From positions 1 to 23,230 of the forward strand of contig NZ_JBQCCF010000011.1 in assembly GCF_051962475.1 (NCBI RefSeq): a stretch of 23,230 nt of DNA, written 5' to 3'. Positions 1 to 7,419 of the stretch are shown here, in pieces. The notes beneath the pieces are model-generated. The model saw nothing but the letters and a program-made list of their open reading frames with translations, had not been told where the DNA came from and searched no databases. The stretch's first letter is position 1. Every line of letters begins with the position of its first letter. This stretch comes from Dyella_A sp051962475 (GTDB lineage Bacteria; Pseudomonadota; Gammaproteobacteria; Xanthomonadales; Rhodanobacteraceae). A program made the position numbers and the translations under genes.

Positions 1-90
1 TTAAATAACTCTTTTTCAATGAAAATAAACTTTAGAAGCATGTTCGATATTTTTGATTTTTCACATTATCCAAATCTAAACCAAAAATAA
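1..90. other. AT-rich non-coding flank
   Basis: This stretch is strongly A+T-rich, in sharp contrast to the G+C-rich remainder of the window, and I find no supportable gene in it. It lies downstream of the last permease gene of the minus-strand array. Its T-rich minus strand may help transcription end after the adjoining REP. It could also be the edge of another locus cut by the window boundary. Confidence 0.5.
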
Positions 91-106
91 TCGCCCGCGA
101 GCGGGC
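83..106 (-). terminator. possible REP-based terminator at the end of the permease operon
   Basis: Read on the minus strand, the REP palindrome GCCCGCTCGCGGGC (93-106) is followed by GATTATTTTT. It starts 20 bases after the stop of the last permease gene (126). A G+C-rich hairpin followed by a T-rich tract is the architecture of an intrinsic terminator, but the tract is interrupted and the perfect stem leaves only a tiny loop. The terminator role is inferred. Confidence 0.4.
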
Positions 107-111
107 TCCTA
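91..111. repeat. solo REP element
   Basis: These 21 bases are the exact reverse complement of the left arms of the three REPINs at 2702, 5383 and 22977. The core is the imperfect palindrome GCCCGCGAGCGGGC. No inverted partner is visible within 90 bases on either side, so this is a single REP and not a REPIN. It follows the last gene of the transporter array. Confidence 0.9.
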
Positions 112-125
112 CGTGTTCATAGCGC

Positions 126-1331
126 TTACACCGATCGGGTCGCCACTACCGGTGGCACGGCCGCCGCGCGCAGCGCGGGGCCGAGCACCGCCAACTGGCC
201 GAGCAGCCACAGCGCCAGCGCGCCAGCCGGCAGGTAGGCCAGCGGCAGTCGCGGCAGTTCGTAGAAGTGCATCAAGGCCAGGTTGAGGCCGAACGCGAGC
301 GTCATGCCCAGCGCGATGCCGCCGCTGACGATGAGAAAATTCTCGGTCTGGAAGTAATGCAGGATGTCGCCGCGCGTCGCACCCAGCGCGCGACGCACGC
401 CGATCTGCCGGCGGCGCTGCTGCACCCAGAAGCTGGCCAAGCCGACAATGCCCAGCGCAGTGATACCGAGCAGGGCGGCGATCACTCCGACGAGCAGGCC
501 AGCCATTGCGCGATCAGGGGCGAAATAGGCGCTTCGCAGGTCCTGCATCGTGCCGCTGTGCGGCAGGTCGACGACCACGGTCGGCGCCACGCGCGCCACC
601 AGCGCGCGTGCTTCGCTCCATACCCGTGCCACCTGCTCCGGCGTGGTCCGTAGCACGTATACGCTGGCCAGGCCTTCGCCGGGAATACCTGCCAGCAGCA
701 AGGTGTTGTGACGCGCCTGTGGATCGGGATCCGGACGCACCAGCGCGGCGTAGGTTCCGACCACGCGGTAGGCACTGGTTCCCGTGTAGACCGATTTGCC
801 CAGCGGGTCCTGTCCCGGCCAGAGCTTGCGTGCGTATGCCGCATCGATCAACGCCGACGGCGAGCGCGGCAGGAAGTCGCCCATGGGACCGTATTCGTCC
901 GGGGTGAACCATCGGCCGCTAGCGAGCGTGATGCCCAGGGTCGAGGCGAACTGCGGGTCGCCCACGTAGAAATGCCCCTGCTGGGTGTAGTGCATGTCGT
1001 CGGCAATCAGGCGGAAGCCCATCTCGCCAGCGCGTTGCGTGAACGGCACAGCGTTGCCGATGCCCACCGACTCCACACCACCGATACCGGCGAAACCGGA
1101 GCGCAGGCGCGCGGCAAGATCCGCCGCCTGCCCCTTGTCCACGCCCTCGAGCGAGACGACCACCAAACGGCTTTCGTCCACGCCGCTGCGCACGCGCATC
1201 ATGTCGACCCGGTTGAACACCAGGAACAGCGCGTTGCACAGGATCGCACAGGCCAGCGCGATCTCCATGCCGATCAGGAACACGGCGAGTCGATGACGTC
1301 GAAGCGCCGCAAGGATGGGCTGAATCTGCAT
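126..1331 (-). CDS. FtsX/MacB-type ABC permease, B-type, pair 5 (last gene of array)
   Basis: A 401-aa inner-membrane permease subunit without an ATPase domain. It has an N-terminal membrane segment (about 15-38), a periplasmic MacB_PCD-like domain containing LWPGQDPLGKSVY, and a C-terminal FtsX domain with segments near 276-303, 334-355 and 366-385. The cytoplasmic coupling segment QIGVRRALGA follows the second segment, and the tail is PPVVATRSV. The frame runs open far upstream, but I chose the ATG at 1331: GAGG lies 9 bases before it, and MQIQPILAALRRH aligns with the starts of the other four B-type proteins. An in-frame ATG at 1340 sits directly against the GAGG and is less likely. The gene begins 11 bases after the A-type partner stops. 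It probably works as a heterodimer with that partner, driven by the ATPase at 14092-14817. Unlike three of the other B proteins it lacks a cysteine in the second membrane segment. The substrate is unknown. Confidence 0.93.
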   Translation of the reverse strand: MQIQPILAALRRHRLAVFLIGMEIALACAILCNALFLVFNRVDMMRVRSGVDESRLVVVSLEGVDKGQAADLAARLRSGFAGIGGVESVGIGNAVPFTQRAGEMGFRLIADDMHYTQQGHFYVGDPQFASTLGITLASGRWFTPDEYGPMGDFLPRSPSALIDAAYARKLWPGQDPLGKSVYTGTSAYRVVGTYAALVRPDPDPQARHNTLLLAGIPGEGLASVYVLRTTPEQVARVWSEARALVARVAPTVVVDLPHSGTMQDLRSAYFAPDRAMAGLLVGVIAALLGITALGIVGLASFWVQQRRRQIGVRRALGATRGDILHYFQTENFLIVSGGIALGMTLAFGLNLALMHFYELPRLPLAYLPAGALALWLLGQLAVLGPALRAAAVPPVVATRSV

Positions 1332-1342
1332 GTCGATCATCC

Positions 1343-2662
1343 TCACAGGGTCTTCAGTTGCAGCGCCGGCGGCACTCGGCTGGCGCGCAGGGCGGGAAAC
1401 ACGCCGGCCAGCAGCGCGGCGGCCACGGCCAGCACGAAGGTAAGCAGGAACATCGGCACATTCAGTGCCACGATGTCCGCGTACTCCACCGGCTGCCTGT
1501 GCACCAGCCACAGGCCGAGCAACGTCAGCGCGAGGCCGCCGATGCCGCCGAGCAGGCCGATCACGCCCGACTCGGTCAGACATTGCAGGAAGATTGCTCC
1601 GCGCGACGCACCCAGCGCGCGCCGCACGCCGATCTCGCCACCGCGACGCAGGAACTTGGCCAGCAGCAGTCCGACCGTGTTGAACAGGCACACGAGGAGG
1701 AAGGCAAACGCCAACCAGGTCTGCAGCTTGACGTCGCCCGGCACCACGTTTTGATAGGCGAGCCACTCACGCAGCGACATCAACCGGGTATTGGCCGGGT
1801 GGGTAAGGCGTCCCAGCTCGCGCTGTTGCGCGTCGTAGGCATCCAGGTAGCGGCGGTAGGCGGCCGCCTTGGCCGGCGTGTCGAGCTCCACCCACAGCGC
1901 CACCGACTCGCAGGGCGCACGCTGCAGGTCGCTCGGGTCGGGCTTGCCCCAGCAGGTGAACCAGCCGAAGTTGCCAGCATTGATGTCCAGCGCGGTCGGC
2001 AGCGGCAGGTACACGTCCTGCGGCGGCCCGTAGAAGTAGGCGGTCTGTCCGCCGGAGTTGCGCGCACCGGCCAGCAGGTAGAAGCGCGGGCGGGGTCGCC
2101 AGTGATCGAGCACGCCGACCACCTGCACGCTGGCGCCGTTCAACACCACTTGGCGACCGACGCTGTTGGCTCCCCCGAACAAGCGCTGGTTGAGCACGTC
2201 GGAAATCACCACTTGGCGAGCCGCGCCGGCCTCGTCGGAAGGCGTCCACGCGCCGCCGTAACGGAACGGCACCTGGAACATCGGAAAGAAATCCGAAGTG
2301 ACGCCAACGGTGGGGGCCATGAAGGGTGACTGCCCCGGCTGACCCGGCTGCACCTTGATGGCGCCATCCATGATCATGGTCTGGCGATCGGCCTTGCCGG
2401 AGCGCCAAAGATCATGGGCCGATATGTAGTCGAGCATCGGTGCCGGATCGCGGCGCACGTCGGCGCCGGTTTCCGGATCGAGCTGCGGGTAGTACAGGCG
2501 CGTGCTCTTGTCGGGCAGCGGATCGCCGGACAGCAACTGCATCACCGTCAGCGTGGTCATGCTGGCACCGATGCCCACGGCGATGGCCAGCACCATCAGC
2601 GCGGTGAGCACCTTGTTGCGCTTGAGGCTGCGCAGAGCCAGGTCGATGTAATAGCCGAACAT
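1343..2662 (-). CDS. FtsX/MacB-type ABC permease, A-type, pair 5
   Basis: A 439-aa membrane permease. It starts with MFGYYIDLALRSLKRNK, the A-type signature, and a first membrane segment near 17-42. Next come the periplasmic MacB_PCD-like domain, with the conserved DPLPDKS and YPQLD segment after the first helix, and a three-segment FtsX domain with EIGVRRALGA. The tail is PPALQLKTL. Two periplasmic cysteines (in TCWGKP and RAPCES, 14 residues apart) match a pair found in all five A-type proteins and may form a disulfide. A purine-rich ribosome site (GGAGATGGAG) precedes the ATG at 2662. A REPIN in the 144-base gap upstream separates it from pair 4, unlike the roughly 10-base spacing within pairs. 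It likely forms a LolCE-like heterodimer with the downstream B-type protein; this is inference from pairing. Confidence 0.93.
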   Translation of the reverse strand: MFGYYIDLALRSLKRNKVLTALMVLAIAVGIGASMTTLTVMQLLSGDPLPDKSTRLYYPQLDPETGADVRRDPAPMLDYISAHDLWRSGKADRQTMIMDGAIKVQPGQPGQSPFMAPTVGVTSDFFPMFQVPFRYGGAWTPSDEAGAARQVVISDVLNQRLFGGANSVGRQVVLNGASVQVVGVLDHWRPRPRFYLLAGARNSGGQTAYFYGPPQDVYLPLPTALDINAGNFGWFTCWGKPDPSDLQRAPCESVALWVELDTPAKAAAYRRYLDAYDAQQRELGRLTHPANTRLMSLREWLAYQNVVPGDVKLQTWLAFAFLLVCLFNTVGLLLAKFLRRGGEIGVRRALGASRGAIFLQCLTESGVIGLLGGIGGLALTLLGLWLVHRQPVEYADIVALNVPMFLLTFVLAVAAALLAGVFPALRASRVPPALQLKTL

Positions 2663-2701
2663 GGTGTTACTCCATCTCCTCGATCTTCACCGATCGTCTG
2701 T

Positions 2702-2781
2702 TAGGAGCCCGCTCGCGGGCGATGCTTCTTGCTATGAATCCGCATCCAAGAGCCGAAGCATCGCCCGCAAGCGGGCTCCTA
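2702..2781. repeat. REPIN between permease pairs 4 and 5
   Basis: Two inverted REP arms, 2702-2722 and 2761-2781, differ by one central base and enclose a 38-base spacer. The inverted symmetry extends inward (GATGCTTC / GAAGCATC). The transcript should fold into a long hairpin with small cruciform-like ends. It occupies most of the 2663-2806 intergenic gap inside a co-directional operon, where it may act as an mRNA 3' stability or processing element. That role is inferred. Confidence 0.92.
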
Positions 2782-2806
2782 CGTGGGGGGTGTGGCGTGG
2801 CGACGC

Positions 2807-4030
2807 TCATACCGACCGCGTCGCCACCACCGGCGGCACGGCAGCAGCGCGCAGCGCCGGGCCGAGCACGGCAGCCTGGCCGATCAGCCACAGCGCGACG
2901 GCGCCGATGGGCAGGTAGATCGTCGGCAGGCGGGGTAGCTCGTAGTGGTGCATCAGGAACAGGTTGATGCCGTAGGCCAGCGCCATGCCCAGCGCGATGC
3001 CGAGCGTGGCGAGCAGGAAGTTCTCGGTCTGGAAGTAGTGCAGGATGTTGCCGCGCGTGGCGCCGAGCGCACGACGCACGCCGATCTGCCGGCGCCGCTG
3101 CGCCACCCAGAAGCTGCCCAGGCCGACGATGCCCAGCGCGGTCACCACCAGCAGCGCCACGCATACGCCGCCGAGCAGTACGGCCATGGCGCGGTCCTCG
3201 CGGAAGAAGTTGCGGCGCATGTCGCTCATCAGGCGCTTGTTGATTGCCACGCGGTGCGGGTCGGTCTTCTTCAGCGCCGCGATGGCCGCCTGCAGCACGC
3301 GGTCGCGATCGCCCGGCGCGGTACGGATCAGGTAGTTGCTGTTGTAGATGCGAACCGGTAGCAGGCCGCTGTACTGGGCCATCGAGTCGTCCCACACCGA
3401 GGGGCGGATCAGCGTCTTGACCACGCCGACCACGCGCAGCGGCGTATCGCTGCCGAGGTAGATCTGCTTGCCCAGTGCGCTCTGCCCCGGCCACAACCGT
3501 TCGGCCAGGCCCTGGGTGATCACCAGGACGCTGGGCAGCCGCTTGGTGTCGCCGGCCTGCGCGGCCTTCACCACTTCGTCGAAATCCATGTAGTCGTCCG
3601 GCTGCAGGAAGCGGCCGGCCACCAGCTGCACGCCCAGCGCCTGCGCCATGTTCTCGCCGTAGTAGGTGGTCATGTTGAGGGTGGGCGTTTTCTGCTGCGC
3701 ATCGAGCTTGATGCCGCTGTTCCAGGAGGAATTGCCGAACGGCACCTGGTTGACCGAGGCCACGTCGACGACACCGGGCACCTGGCGCAGGGCGGCGAGA
3801 TCCTCGGCGGTGCGCGCCTTTTCGTCGGCGCTGCGACCGATGTCGGCCAGCTCCAGGTGCAGCAGCTCGCGCTCGGCGATGCCGCTGGGCATGTCCATGC
3901 GCTGCAGGCGCTGGGTGATCAGGAACACCGCGTTGCAGACGATCGCGCAGGTGAGCGCGATCTGCAGGATCAGCAGCGCCGCGGTGATCTTGTGCCGGCG
4001 CAGCGTGGCGAGGATGGGAAGAATGTCCAT
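2807..4030 (-). CDS. FtsX/MacB-type ABC permease, B-type, pair 4
   Basis: A 407-aa permease beginning MDILPILATLRRHK. The first membrane segment (about 15-38) contains the TCAIVCN motif whose CN is shared by all B-type paralogues. The periplasmic domain carries LWPGQSALGKQIY, and the FtsX portion has QRRRQIGVRRALGA followed by the B-type ILHYFQTENFLL stretch. The C terminus is PPVVATRSV, nearly identical to the pair 5 B protein. GGAG lies 7 bases before the ATG, and 15 bases separate it from the A-type gene's stop. Pairs 3, 4 and 5 share more with each other than with pairs 1 and 2 in the first helix, so this looks like a recent duplicate lineage. Its expected partner is the protein of 4046-5350. 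Confidence 0.93.
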   Translation of the reverse strand: MDILPILATLRRHKITAALLILQIALTCAIVCNAVFLITQRLQRMDMPSGIAERELLHLELADIGRSADEKARTAEDLAALRQVPGVVDVASVNQVPFGNSSWNSGIKLDAQQKTPTLNMTTYYGENMAQALGVQLVAGRFLQPDDYMDFDEVVKAAQAGDTKRLPSVLVITQGLAERLWPGQSALGKQIYLGSDTPLRVVGVVKTLIRPSVWDDSMAQYSGLLPVRIYNSNYLIRTAPGDRDRVLQAAIAALKKTDPHRVAINKRLMSDMRRNFFREDRAMAVLLGGVCVALLVVTALGIVGLGSFWVAQRRRQIGVRRALGATRGNILHYFQTENFLLATLGIALGMALAYGINLFLMHHYELPRLPTIYLPIGAVALWLIGQAAVLGPALRAAAVPPVVATRSV

Positions 4031-4045
4031 CGGGATGCTCCGGTC

Positions 4046-5350
4046 TCAGTTGCTCTTCAGTTGCAGGGCCGGTGTGACCTGGCAGGCGCGCCAGGCCGGC
4101 AGCAGCCCGGCCAGCAGGCTGGCGCCCACGGCGAGCACGAAGGTGGTGAGCAGCATCGTCGGGTCGAGCTGGGCGAGCTTGGCGTAGTCCGACGGCTGAT
4201 GCCGCACGGCCCACAGGCCGAGCAGCGCCAGTCCCAGCCCGCCGATGCCACCGGCCAGGCCGATCACCCCGGACTCCACCAACAGCTGCGCAAACACGTT
4301 GCGGCGCGAGGCGCCCAGCGCGCGCCGCACGCCCAGCTCGGCCGCGCGGCGCATGAACTTAGCCAGCATCAATCCCACCGTGTTGACCAGACACACCAGC
4401 AGGAAACCGAACGCCAGGTACACCTGCAGCCGTACGTCGCTGGGCACCACCTTGTTGAAGTCCAGCCACTCCATCAGGCTGCGCAACTTCACGTTGGGCG
4501 GGCGCTGGAAGCGGCCCAGCGATTGCTGCTCCTGCGAGTAGTGGGTGAGGTAATCCTTGTACGCCGCCACCTGCGAGGCGCCGTCCAACTGCACCCAGAA
4601 CTGCAGCCAGGTGCAGGTGGCGGTTTCCAGATGCTCCTCGTCGCCGCCGCCGCGGCCCCAGCAGTTCATCGAGCCGTTGCGGTCCAGCCGCAGGTCGCGG
4701 AAGGTGGACAGCGGCAGGAACACGTCTTCCAGCGCGCGATAGCCGCCGGTGTTCAGGTCGTAGAAGTGCGGGTTCGGGCGCCAGGTATCGAGCACGCCCA
4801 ACACGCGAAAGCCGGTGTCCTTGATGCGCAGGGTCTGGCCGGTGCTGTCCTTGCCGCCGAACAGCTTGTCGTTGAGCTCGCGGGTGATCACCACCACACG
4901 CGCCTTGGCGTCGTCGTCGGTCGCACTCCAGCCGTGCCCGTAGAGGAACGGCGCCTTGAACATCGCGAAGAAATCCGCCGTGGTGTAGCGCGCGTCACTG
5001 AAGAACGGATCCAGCCCCGACTGCGCCGGCTGCACCGGCACTGCGCCGCCAGTCATCAACGCCTGACGCGTACCGCGATGGGCCTTGAGCAGGTTCATGC
5101 CATCGATCCAGGTGACCTGGTCCGGCGGCTCCTTGCCCGGCTCGTAGCCGTCCTTGTCCTGCGGATCGAGCTGCGGATAGAACAGCGTGCCGCTGGAGCC
5201 GGGAATGGGATCGCCCGAGAGCACGTGAAACACGGTCAGCGTGGTCATGCTCGCGCCGATGCCCAACGCCACGGCGAACACCATCAGCGCAGTGAGCGCT
5301 TTGTTGCGTCTGAGGCTGCGCAGGGCCAGGTCAAGGTAGTACTGGAACAT
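4046..5350 (-). CDS. FtsX/MacB-type ABC permease, A-type, pair 4
   Basis: A 434-aa permease, MFQYYLDLALRSLRRNK, with a first helix near 17-42, a periplasmic MacB_PCD-like domain and a C-terminal FtsX domain (ELGVRRALGA, tail PALQLKSN). The frame is open upstream to 5509, but that extension runs through the REPIN and is not credible. At 5350 GGAG sits 7-8 bases before the ATG and the protein aligns with its paralogues. An in-frame ATG at 5368 is the only near alternative. The A-type cysteine pair is present (MNCWGR and TATCTWL, 16 apart). It is the first gene after the ankyrin gene and is separated from it by 145 bases containing a REPIN. It may therefore be less tightly coupled to the upstream genes than pairs 1-3. 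Confidence 0.93.
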   Translation of the reverse strand: MFQYYLDLALRSLRRNKALTALMVFAVALGIGASMTTLTVFHVLSGDPIPGSSGTLFYPQLDPQDKDGYEPGKEPPDQVTWIDGMNLLKAHRGTRQALMTGGAVPVQPAQSGLDPFFSDARYTTADFFAMFKAPFLYGHGWSATDDDAKARVVVITRELNDKLFGGKDSTGQTLRIKDTGFRVLGVLDTWRPNPHFYDLNTGGYRALEDVFLPLSTFRDLRLDRNGSMNCWGRGGGDEEHLETATCTWLQFWVQLDGASQVAAYKDYLTHYSQEQQSLGRFQRPPNVKLRSLMEWLDFNKVVPSDVRLQVYLAFGFLLVCLVNTVGLMLAKFMRRAAELGVRRALGASRRNVFAQLLVESGVIGLAGGIGGLGLALLGLWAVRHQPSDYAKLAQLDPTMLLTTFVLAVGASLLAGLLPAWRACQVTPALQLKSN

Positions 5351-5382
5351 GGGGTACTCCGCGCTCATCGTCGAACGACTTG

Positions 5383-5460
5383 TAGGAGCCCGCTCGCGGG
5401 CGATGCTCTGGCTCTGGCTTCGCATCAAAGCGAAGGGCATCGCCCGCCAGCGGGCTCCTA
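5383..5460. repeat. REPIN between the ankyrin gene and permease pair 4
   Basis: The left REP arm is 5383-5403 and the right arm 5440-5460. The left arm is identical to those at 2702 and 22977, and the right arm differs by one central base. The spacer keeps partial inward symmetry (GATGC / GCATC) and shares a TTCGC...GCGAAG stretch with the REPIN after aroB, pointing to a common lineage. It fills more than half of the gap between two co-directional genes. Confidence 0.92.
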
Positions 5461-5495
5461 CGGGTAGGCTTTTCAGGGGGATGGGGTGCGTTCCG

Positions 5496-6134
5496 TCAGC
5501 CGCCCGCACGCGGCGGGCTGCCCGCCACCGCGCCGCGACCGAGCAGGTATTGCCGCACCTGGTCGCTGCGCGACTGATTCAGCGGCGATCGCCACTGGGT
5601 GCCATTGGCAAGTACGCCGAGATTCACGTCAGCGCCGTGCTCGACCAGCAGTCGAACAGCGGCCTGGCGATCGCTTCTGACCGCACTGATCAAGGCGGTC
5701 TCATCGTCGGGCGTTATCGCATCGACCCGGGCGCCTGCCGCCAGTAGCCGCGTCATGATGTCGATGTTGCCGGTCGAAGCGGCGGCGATCAGCGCGCTGC
5801 CATCTCCCTGCACGGCGGCATTCACGTCGGCACCGAGCGTCAGCAGCGTGTTGACCATCACGAGATCGCCGCGCCGCGACGCGACGATCAAGGCGGTACC
5901 GTCGCCCGGCACGCTGGCATCGAGGTTCGCGCCCCGCTTGGCCAGGCTCTGAAGGGTGTGCAGATCGTCACGTACGACCGCGTCGATGAGGCGGGCGGCA
6001 CCGGCTTGTTCAGCCGGTACCGATGATGGGCGAGAGGCCTCCGACGGCGTGGCAGCCAGCGCCAGCGCACACAGGGGAACCAGCATGCCCAGTGCGGCCA
6101 ACGCAACGCGTCGCGGTGTCGTTGTATATGTCAT
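5496..6134 (-). CDS. secreted ankyrin-repeat protein embedded in the permease operon
   Basis: A 212-aa protein. Residues 1-33 look like a signal peptide: Arg-Arg at 8-9, a hydrophobic core to about 27, and an Ala-rich end before the SEAS stretch. The mature part contains about four to five ankyrin repeats with the usual GADVN-type turns (GANLD near 68-72, GADVN 101-105, GARVD 134-138, GADVN 167-171) and a GDGTALI-type start to each repeat. It is thus probably a periplasmic protein-binding module without catalytic residues. From memory, similar repeats occur at the C terminus of some M56/BlaR1-type proteins, so a detached domain is possible. CAGGAGCG precedes the ATG at 6134. It lies 48 bases after the pair 3 B gene in the same direction, so co-transcription is likely. 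A role as partner or chaperone for the exporter is inference. Confidence 0.88.
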   Translation of the reverse strand: MTYTTTPRRVALAALGMLVPLCALALAATPSEASRPSSVPAEQAGAARLIDAVVRDDLHTLQSLAKRGANLDASVPGDGTALIVASRRGDLVMVNTLLTLGADVNAAVQGDGSALIAAASTGNIDIMTRLLAAGARVDAITPDDETALISAVRSDRQAAVRLLVEHGADVNLGVLANGTQWRSPLNQSRSDQVRQYLLGRGAVAGSPPRAGG

Positions 6135-6182
6135 GAAAGCGCTCCTGTCTGTAGATTCATACCCATGCCCCTTGTCGATCCG

Positions 6183-7412
6183 TCATCCGGATCGCGTCGC
6201 AACCACCGGCGGCACCGCCGCGGCCCGCAGCGCTGGACCGAGCACCGCCACCTGGCCGATCAGCCACAGCGCCAGCGCGCCGCCTGGTAGATAGAACCAG
6301 GGCATGCGCGGCATTTCGTAGCGCTGCATCAGGTACACGTTGATGCCGAACGCCAGCACCATACCTAGCACCACTCCGCCGGTGCTGAGCAGGAAGTTCT
6401 CGGTCTGGAAGTACTGCATGATGTTTCCGCGGGTGGCGCCGACGGCACGGCGGATGCCGATCTGCCGCCGCCGCTGGTTCACCCAGAAACTGGTCAGGCC
6501 GACGATGCCGAAGGCGGTGACCGCCAGCATCACCACGCAAACCAGCACCAGCATCCAGGCCATGGAGCTCATGTTGGCGAAGTAGGTGTTACGGATCTCG
6601 CGGTAGCTGCGGCCCTTGGCCACGGCTCCCGGGTTCAGCTCCGCCAGGGTCTGTTCGGCCTCGTGCACGAGGCGATCGCGATCGGCCGGCGCACTGCGCA
6701 GCACGTAGTAGCCCAATGCGCCTTTCGAGCCGGCGGCGCTCATCGGGAAGTACGCCGCGTCGTAGTTGTACGGCCCGCCCGCGCCGCCGATGTACGGACG
6801 CAGCACATCCGCTACCACGCCGATCACCGTGTAGTAGTGCGGCAGCGAATAGAACGTCTTACCCACCGCCGACTGCCCCGGCCACAGTTTCTCGGCCAGC
6901 GTCCGGGTGATCATCGCCACGTGCGTCTCGGCCAGCGGCGCGGCGTCGAAGTGGCTATCGGCGTATTCGCCGTCGCTGAAGAAGCGCCCCTCCAGCAGCG
7001 TCAGGCCCAGTGTCCTGGGGCCGTCGGCGCCGATGAAGTACATCGAGACATTGCGTCTGGTCTGGTCGGCGAGGGTGGAGTCGGCCTTGGTGCCAAAACT
7101 CCAGCCCCAGTTGTTCTGACTCAACGGCAGCGTGCTCATCACCGCTACCGACTGCACGCCGCGCAGCGCACGCAGCGCCTGGATGTTGCGCGGGATGTCG
7201 CTGCCGGCGCGCTCATCGTCCAAGCCCTGCACCGTCACTGCGGCGATACCTGCCTCGTCGATGCCGTTGGGCAGGTGGATCGAGGCCACCCGCTGGCTGA
7301 TCATGAACACCGCGTTGCACAGCACGGCGCAGGCGAGCGCGATCTCCAGCACGATCAGCAACGCGGGAATGCGATGCTTGCGCAGGCTGGCAAAGATGGG
7401 TCCGATTTCCAT
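6183..7412 (-). CDS. FtsX/MacB-type ABC permease, B-type, pair 3
   Basis: A 409-aa permease, MEIGPIFASLRKHR, with the first membrane segment near 15-38 (ACAVLCN). The periplasmic domain contains LWPGQSAVGKTFY, and the FtsX domain has QRRRQIGIRRAVGATRGNIMQYFQTE. The tail is PPVVATRSG. The coupling motif reads GIRRAVGA instead of the GVRRALGA of the other nine permeases, a mild divergence. GAGG is 5 bases before the start codon, and only 7 bases separate it from the A-type gene's stop, the tightest pair in the array. The ankyrin gene follows 48 bases downstream. Confidence 0.93.
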   Translation of the reverse strand: MEIGPIFASLRKHRIPALLIVLEIALACAVLCNAVFMISQRVASIHLPNGIDEAGIAAVTVQGLDDERAGSDIPRNIQALRALRGVQSVAVMSTLPLSQNNWGWSFGTKADSTLADQTRRNVSMYFIGADGPRTLGLTLLEGRFFSDGEYADSHFDAAPLAETHVAMITRTLAEKLWPGQSAVGKTFYSLPHYYTVIGVVADVLRPYIGGAGGPYNYDAAYFPMSAAGSKGALGYYVLRSAPADRDRLVHEAEQTLAELNPGAVAKGRSYREIRNTYFANMSSMAWMLVLVCVVMLAVTAFGIVGLTSFWVNQRRRQIGIRRAVGATRGNIMQYFQTENFLLSTGGVVLGMVLAFGINVYLMQRYEMPRMPWFYLPGGALALWLIGQVAVLGPALRAAAVPPVVATRSG

Positions 7413-7419
7413 GATCGCC

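Noticed and set aside
1332..1766. N-terminal extension of the pair 5 B-type permease to a start at 1766
   Set aside because: It would overlap the conserved C terminus of the A-type gene by over 400 bases, encodes Arg-rich sequence without motifs, and all paralogues start at the equivalent of 1331.
2702..2781. Possible CRISPR-like repeats at 2702, 5383 and 22977
   Set aside because: Copies are scattered kilobases apart, occur as inverted pairs within about 80 bases, and have no regular spacers or cas genes. They fit REPINs.
5351..5509. N-terminal extension of the pair 4 A-type permease to 5509
   Set aside because: It would translate the REPIN. The ATG at 5350 has a ribosome site and aligns with the other A-type proteins.
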